This document shows, piece by piece, positions 5,609-8,230 of a stretch of 8,230 nt of DNA (positions are counted from its first letter, which is position 1; each line of letters starts with the position of its first letter). The stretch spans positions 1 through 8,230 of the forward strand of contig JBOFFC010000082.1 in NCBI GenBank assembly GCA_051648405.1. The letters run 5' to 3'. This DNA is from JBOFFC01 sp051648405 (GTDB lineage: Bacteria; Planctomycetota; Planctomycetia; Pirellulales; Lacipirellulaceae). The notes beneath the pieces are model-generated. The model was not told the DNA's origin, did not search any database, and was given only the letters and a program-made list of their open reading frames with translations. A program made the position numbers and the translations under genes.

Positions 5609-6121
5609 ATGGCCCAAGCCATTTTCTGCACCGCTCACCCGCGCCAGGCGGAAGTCATCATTCAGAAGCTCCAGTCGGACGGCTTTTCCGGCGATAGCAT
5701 CTCGGTGCTGATGTCCGACAAGGGGGGGACGCGGGACTTCGCCCACGAGCACAACACCAAGGCCCCCGAGGGGATCGCCACGGGGGGCAGCACCGGGGCG
5801 ATTGTCGGCGGCGCGTTGGGTTGGATGGCCGGGATCGGCGCCCTGGCGATCCCCGGGCTCGGCCCGTTCATCGCCGCCGGTCCGATCATGGCGGCGCTCG
5901 GCGGCGCCACCGTCGGGGGGGCTTTGGGAGGACTGACCGGTGGCCTGATCGGCATGGGGATCCCCGAGTTCGAGGCGAAGCAGTACGAGGGCCGCATCAA
6001 GACCGGCTCGGCGCTTATCTCGGTCCACGCGAAGGACAGCGAGCAAGCGACGCGCGTCAGGACGATCTTCGAGCAGAACAACGCCGAAGACATCACCGCG
6101 GCGGCCGAGGTCGCCGTCTGA
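5609..6121 (+). CDS. YflT-like / glycine-zipper membrane stress protein, paralogue 1
   Basis: A 170-residue protein of the group loosely called general stress protein 17M-like, or DUF3341-type in some annotations. Residues 1-37 are a small alpha/beta unit (FCTAHPRQAEVIIQKLQSDG, then DSISVLMSD). Residues about 59-118 are a Gly-rich hydrophobic hairpin (GGALGWMAGIGALAIPGLGP, then GGALGGLTGGLIGMGIPE) that should insert in or on a membrane. Residues 122-170 form a second alpha/beta unit (RIKTGSALISVH). The molecular function is unknown. GGGAG (5598-5602) lies six bases before the ATG. It follows the BON gene by 56 bases and is probably co-transcribed. The 3' 150 bases are about 95% identical to paralogue 2, whereas the first 105 bases are only about 74% identical. 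A strong hairpin follows the stop. Confidence 0.9.
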   Translation: MAQAIFCTAHPRQAEVIIQKLQSDGFSGDSISVLMSDKGGTRDFAHEHNTKAPEGIATGGSTGAIVGGALGWMAGIGALAIPGLGPFIAAGPIMAALGGATVGGALGGLTGGLIGMGIPEFEAKQYEGRIKTGSALISVHAKDSEQATRVRTIFEQNNAEDITAAAEVAV

Positions 6122-6141
6122 AGCGGTGTCCCTGTTCACCA

Positions 6142-6170
6142 CGCCGCATCGGCCTCGCGCCGGTGCGGCG
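6142..6170 (+). terminator. Strong GC hairpin, candidate terminator or processing signal
   Basis: CGCCGCATCGG (6142-6152) pairs with CCGGTGCGGCG (6160-6170): 11 pairs including one T-G wobble, with a 7-base loop, starting 21 bases after the stop of the first YflT-like gene. No T-tract follows, so it is not a classical intrinsic terminator. It may instead stabilise the upstream mRNA or act with Rho. Confidence 0.5.
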
Positions 6171-6237
6171 CGATGGGGGCGTCGGCGCGAAACAGAAGTT
6201 CACGACACTAAAGCACGAAGCGACCCATCGGCGCATG

Positions 6238-6333
6238 GCGGCCGACAGCGAAACGCACAATGGTGAGCGGATCGCCGGCACAGTCGCTTGCGACGGAGAC
6301 GAGGCGATCCAGCAGCAAGCCGCGCGATATTGA
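6238..6333 (+). pseudogene. Decayed 3' remnant of a BON-domain gene
   Basis: The frame reads A-A-D-S-E, then GERIAGTVACDGDEAI to a TGA at 6331-6333. It aligns without gaps to the last 32 codons of the BON gene (A-T-D-G-E, then VERIAGTVAGEGNV), with 13 of the first 21 residues identical; within GAGCG...GGNNAC most base changes fall at third codon positions. The distance from the shared Glu codon to the stop is identical in both (69 bases). The last ~10 residues have diverged fully, and nothing upstream of 6238 resembles the leader or the first half of a BON domain. An ATG at 6235 could in principle start a 32-residue peptide, but I see no ribosome site. Confidence 0.72.
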
Positions 6334-6339
6334 TTGCCG

Positions 6340-6359
6340 GCGCGTGACGCGCTGTGTAT
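6340..6359 (+). promoter_or_regulatory. Conserved palindromic leader element, copy 2
   Basis: GCGCGTGACGCGCTGTGTAT begins seven bases after the stop of the BON remnant and ends 32 bases before the second YflT-like ATG. Here GCGCGT-G-ACGCGC is a perfect 13-base inverted repeat. It has been kept at 17 of 20 bases while the neighbouring BON sequence decayed. Confidence 0.5.
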
Positions 6360-6391
6360 CCCCCTCCCACCGTCGAGAAACGGAGCCTCCC

Positions 6392-6883
6392 ATGGCGCAA
6401 TCGGTGTCCTGCACTGCCCACCCTAACCTGGCGGAGATCCTTATGCAGAAGCTCGAGTCCGAAGGGTTCTCGAGCGACAGCATTTCGGTGGTGATGGCCG
6501 ACGAGGTGCGGGCGTTGGACAGCGCCTCGCGCGGGATCACCAAAGGGCAGAGCACCGGGGCCCTGGTTGGCGGCGCGTTGGGGTGGATGGCGGGGATCGC
6601 CGCGCTGGGGATCCCCGGAATCGGGCCGTTCATCGTCGCCGGTCCCATCATGGCGGTGCTCAGCGGCGCCGTCGTCGGGGGCGCGGTGGGGGGATTGGCC
6701 GGTGGATTGCAGGGGATTGGGATCCCCGAAATCGAGGCGAAGCAATACGAGGACCGCATCAAGACCGGCTCGGCGCTCATCTCGGTCCACACGAAGGACG
6801 GCGAGCAAGCGACCCGCGTCAGGGCGATCTTCGAGCAGAACAACGCCGAAGACATCACCGCGGCGGCCGAGGTCGCCGTCTGA
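6392..6883 (+). CDS. YflT-like / glycine-zipper membrane stress protein, paralogue 2
   Basis: A 163-residue tandem paralogue of the gene at 5609 with the same order: N-terminal alpha/beta unit (1-38), Gly-rich hydrophobic hairpin (about 55-112) and C-terminal alpha/beta unit (115-163). It is seven residues shorter, the difference lying in the linker before the hairpin. Cys7, His10 and Pro11 are shared by both copies. GGAG (6382-6385) lies six bases before the ATG, a clear ribosome site that decides against longer upstream starts. The C-terminal 49 residues differ at four positions only, and the last 59 bases including the stop are identical to paralogue 1. Immediately after the stop the two loci are unrelated. 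The same membrane-associated stress role is assumed; specialisation would have to lie in the N-terminal half. Confidence 0.9.
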   Translation: MAQSVSCTAHPNLAEILMQKLESEGFSSDSISVVMADEVRALDSASRGITKGQSTGALVGGALGWMAGIAALGIPGIGPFIVAGPIMAVLSGAVVGGAVGGLAGGLQGIGIPEIEAKQYEDRIKTGSALISVHTKDGEQATRVRAIFEQNNAEDITAAAEVAV

Positions 6884-6909
6884 CGCGGCGGCGCCATTTA
6901 CAACGCAGT

Positions 6910-6926
6910 GCCAACGCAACGTTGGC
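6910..6926 (+). promoter_or_regulatory. Perfect inverted repeat before the DUF892 gene
   Basis: GCCAACG-CAA-CGTTGGC has seven perfect pairs and a three-base loop. It lies 27 bases after the second YflT-like stop and 32 bases before the DUF892 ATG. The following GCGGCGTTCTCTT is only mildly T-rich, so it could be a weak attenuator, an mRNA hairpin or an operator dyad. Confidence 0.45.
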
Positions 6927-6958
6927 GCGGCGTTCTCTTAACAAACAGCGAGACCCAC

Positions 6959-7465
6959 ATGGCACTCCACACGCTACACGACCTGCTGGTGAGCGAGCTG
7001 AAGGACCTGTACAGCGCCGAGAACCAGCTGCTGAAGGCCCTGCCAAAGATGGCGAAGGCGGCCAGCGACGAGCGGCTCGCCGAGGCGTTCCGCGAACACG
7101 CCAAGGAGACCGAGGTCCACGTCGAGCGACTGGGCACGGTCTTCGAGGGACTCGGGGGAAGCCCCAAGGGCAAGAAGTGCAAGGCGATGGAGGGGTTGCT
7201 CGAGGAGGGGAAGGACTTGATGGCCGAGGAGGCCGACCCCGCCGTTCGCGACGCCGCGCTCATCGCGACCGCCCAGCGCGTCGAGCACTACGAGATGGCC
7301 GGCTACGGCTGCGTCCGGACGTTCGCCAAGCTCCTCGGGATGTCCGAAGCGACGGAGCTGTTGCAGCAAACACTCGACGAGGAAGGGGCCGCCGACCAGA
7401 AGCTCACCGACCTCGCGGAGTCGGTCATCAACGCCGAGGCGGTAGCCCCCGCCGCGGCGACCTAA
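6959..7465 (+). CDS. DUF892 (YciE/YciF family) ferritin-like protein
   Basis: A 168-residue all-helical cytosolic protein. The family signature is plain: HDLLVSELKDLYSAENQLLK near the start, EAFREHAKETEVHVERL at 42-58, and QRVEHYEMAGYG at 106-117. E21, E50, H54, E109 and E112 are in the right places to be ligands of the ferritin/rubrerythrin-like di-metal site, by family analogy. YciE and YciF are stress-induced proteins of unsettled function, probably in iron or oxidative stress. The length matches the family. ATG 6959 starts the conserved first helix, and GCGAGA about six bases ahead is a modest ribosome site; the open frame extends to 6908 without support. It is the second ferritin-like family in the window, with the DUF2383 gene at the left edge. 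It lies in the same-strand series 75 bases after the second YflT-like gene, with a hairpin between. Confidence 0.93.
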   Translation: MALHTLHDLLVSELKDLYSAENQLLKALPKMAKAASDERLAEAFREHAKETEVHVERLGTVFEGLGGSPKGKKCKAMEGLLEEGKDLMAEEADPAVRDAALIATAQRVEHYEMAGYGCVRTFAKLLGMSEATELLQQTLDEEGAADQKLTDLAESVINAEAVAPAAAT

Positions 7466-7480
7466 CGGTCAGCCCGTCGG

Positions 7481-7499
7481 GCGAGGCCCGGGCCTTCGC
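7481..7499 (+). terminator. GC-rich hairpin after the DUF892 gene
   Basis: GCGAGGCC and GGCCTTCGC pair with one bulged base around a tiny loop, centred on the palindrome AGGCCCGGGCCT (7484-7495), 16 bases after the DUF892 stop. There is no T-tract. It may separate the upstream series from the last gene or protect the 3' end; the evidence is structural only. Confidence 0.4.
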
Positions 7500-7576
7500 A
7501 GCGGCGCCGACAAGTTTACAGCGGTGGCGTGTAGCCCCCGCGCGATGGAGACACAGTGTAAATCAAGGAGACCGAC

Positions 7577-8197
7577 ATGAGTACAAAGACACGGTTCTGC
7601 CACGTGCTGTCGCTTGGACTAGTCGCCGCTGCGACCGCCGCGATGACCATGACGTGGGCCACGGCCCAGACCACCGCCGCTCCGTACGCGGCATCCGAGA
7701 AGTCAGCCGCGCAGACGACCCACGACGGGGTCATCGTCAGCATGTCGAGCGACCAGCTCGTCATGGTGGGTGAAGACGGCGCCGAGCACTCCCACGCCAT
7801 CACCAAAGACGCGACGCTGCTGTTCGACGGGAAGGCGTGCAAGGAGCGCGAGCTGAAGGCCGGCACGAAAATTCGTGTGACCACCAAGAGCGACGACGCG
7901 TCGGCGGTGGTGCAGGTCGAAGGGATCGAGAAGAACACGGAGTTCTCCGCGGTCGCCCGAGAGGGAAAGCTCGTCAGCGTCAGCGGGCAGTCGCTCGTGA
8001 TGACCGACAACAAGGGACTCGACCGTCGCAGCTGCCCGATGATGTCGGACGTCAAGATCACGTGTGACGGCAAGGCGTGCAAGTGGTCGGACCTGAAGGC
8101 GGGGGCCAGCGTCCGCGTGACGTGCCAAGAGAAGGCGCCGCACGCGGCGACCAAGGTCGAAGCGATCGAGAAGAACCAGAAGTTCGCGAGCCTCTGA
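7577..8197 (+). CDS. Exported protein with two tandem copies of a ~75-residue beta-type domain
   Basis: A 206-residue protein with a signal peptide (basic start, hydrophobic 10-27, likely cut after ATA at 28-30). The mature part is an internal duplication: copy A (about 50-123) and copy B (about 129-203) share the pattern G-hydrophobic-V-S ... Q-hydrophobic-V-M, then DGKACK-x3-LKAG-x3-RVT and VE-x-IEKN-x2-F, offset by 79-80 residues. The alternating hydrophobic pattern suggests small beta-barrels, similar in feel to DUF5666-type exported domains, but I do not recognise a named family. Copy A has HSH (71-73) where copy B has RSC, and copy B carries four cysteines (153, 163, 168, 183) against one in copy A, so metal or redox roles may differ. 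AAGGAG (7565-7570) lies six bases before the ATG, the best ribosome site in the window. It is last of the plus-strand series and may have its own promoter in the 111-base gap. Confidence 0.85.
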   Translation: MSTKTRFCHVLSLGLVAAATAAMTMTWATAQTTAAPYAASEKSAAQTTHDGVIVSMSSDQLVMVGEDGAEHSHAITKDATLLFDGKACKERELKAGTKIRVTTKSDDASAVVQVEGIEKNTEFSAVAREGKLVSVSGQSLVMTDNKGLDRRSCPMMSDVKITCDGKACKWSDLKAGASVRVTCQEKAPHAATKVEAIEKNQKFASL

Positions 8198-8212
8198 GTC
8201 GGTTGTCGGGTC

Positions 8213-8230
8213 GGGGGGGGGGGGGGGGGG
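8213..8230. repeat. Homopolymer of 18 G at the window edge
   Basis: After the last stop codon 15 mixed bases pass into an uninterrupted run of G to the final base. Such a run at a sequence end is the typical mark of a contig end built on two-colour-chemistry poly-G reads. A genuine tract cannot be excluded from this window alone. Confidence 0.9.

Larger units (their letters stand above)
5457..6883 (+). repeat. Tandem duplication: BON 3' end + element + YflT-like gene
   Basis: Unit 1 covers 5457-6121 and unit 2 covers 6238-6883. In both, a BON C-terminus coding stretch runs collinearly to a stop codon, a conserved 20-base element begins seven bases after the stop, and a YflT/glycine-zipper gene starts about 31-33 bases after that element. 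The 116 bases between the units (6122-6237) show no match to the upstream part of the BON gene, so the second unit lost or never received the start of its BON gene. Confidence 0.8.

Noticed and set aside
5457..6883. Mobile element as the cause of the duplication
   Set aside because: No transposase, terminal inverted repeats or target-site duplication are visible around the units; simple unequal recombination explains it.
6583..7773. Frame of 396 codons spanning the second YflT-like, DUF892 and last genes
   Set aside because: It is Arg/Gly-rich and out of frame with three well-supported genes that have their own ribosome sites and family motifs.

Overview
The window is GC-rich bacterial DNA with tightly packed genes, no RNA genes, no CRISPR array and no recognisable insertion sequence. 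The mix of sigma-54 machinery, a secreted PDZ protein with a glutamine-rich tail, BON, YflT-like and DUF892 stress proteins, and several weak Shine-Dalgarno sites suggests an environmental Gram-negative lineage. Planctomycetota (Pirellulales-like) is my best guess, but this is inference from gene content only. The right edge ends in an 18-G homopolymer that looks like a contig end or a read artefact.

Layout. Positions 1-350 (minus) hold the 5' part of a DUF2383/PA2169-type four-helix-bundle gene that runs off the left edge. A ~400-base divergent intergenic region follows, with two outward-facing sigma-54 (-24/-12) promoters. Positions 752-2260 (plus) encode a REC-AAA+-Fis sigma-54 activator. 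It converges with an Hpt phosphotransfer protein (2257-2691, minus), and the two stop codons share the four bases CTAG. A ~760-base region without genes (2692-3448) holds several palindromes and ends in a third sigma-54-type promoter ahead of a secreted PDZ/low-complexity protein (3449-4948). From 5124 to 8197 all genes lie on the plus strand: a BON-domain lipoprotein, two tandem YflT/glycine-zipper paralogues, a DUF892 (YciE/YciF) ferritin-like protein, and an exported protein made of two copies of a ~75-residue domain.

How the parts may work together. Three promoters match the sigma-54 consensus with the correct 12-base GG-to-GC phasing, and each sits 42-68 bases ahead of an independently identified start codon. 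They serve the DUF2383 gene, the activator itself and the PDZ protein. The simplest reading is a small self-regulated sigma-54 circuit driven by a phosphorelay (Hpt to REC), with envelope or stress-protective outputs. No sensor kinase is present, so the signal must come from elsewhere. I see no properly spaced sigma-54 promoter for the 5124-8197 cluster.

The 5124-6883 block records a tandem duplication of a BON plus YflT-like unit. The second BON copy has decayed to a ~32-codon remnant (6238-6333) that is still collinear with its parent to the stop codon, and the two YflT-like paralogues have been homogenised at their 3' ends.
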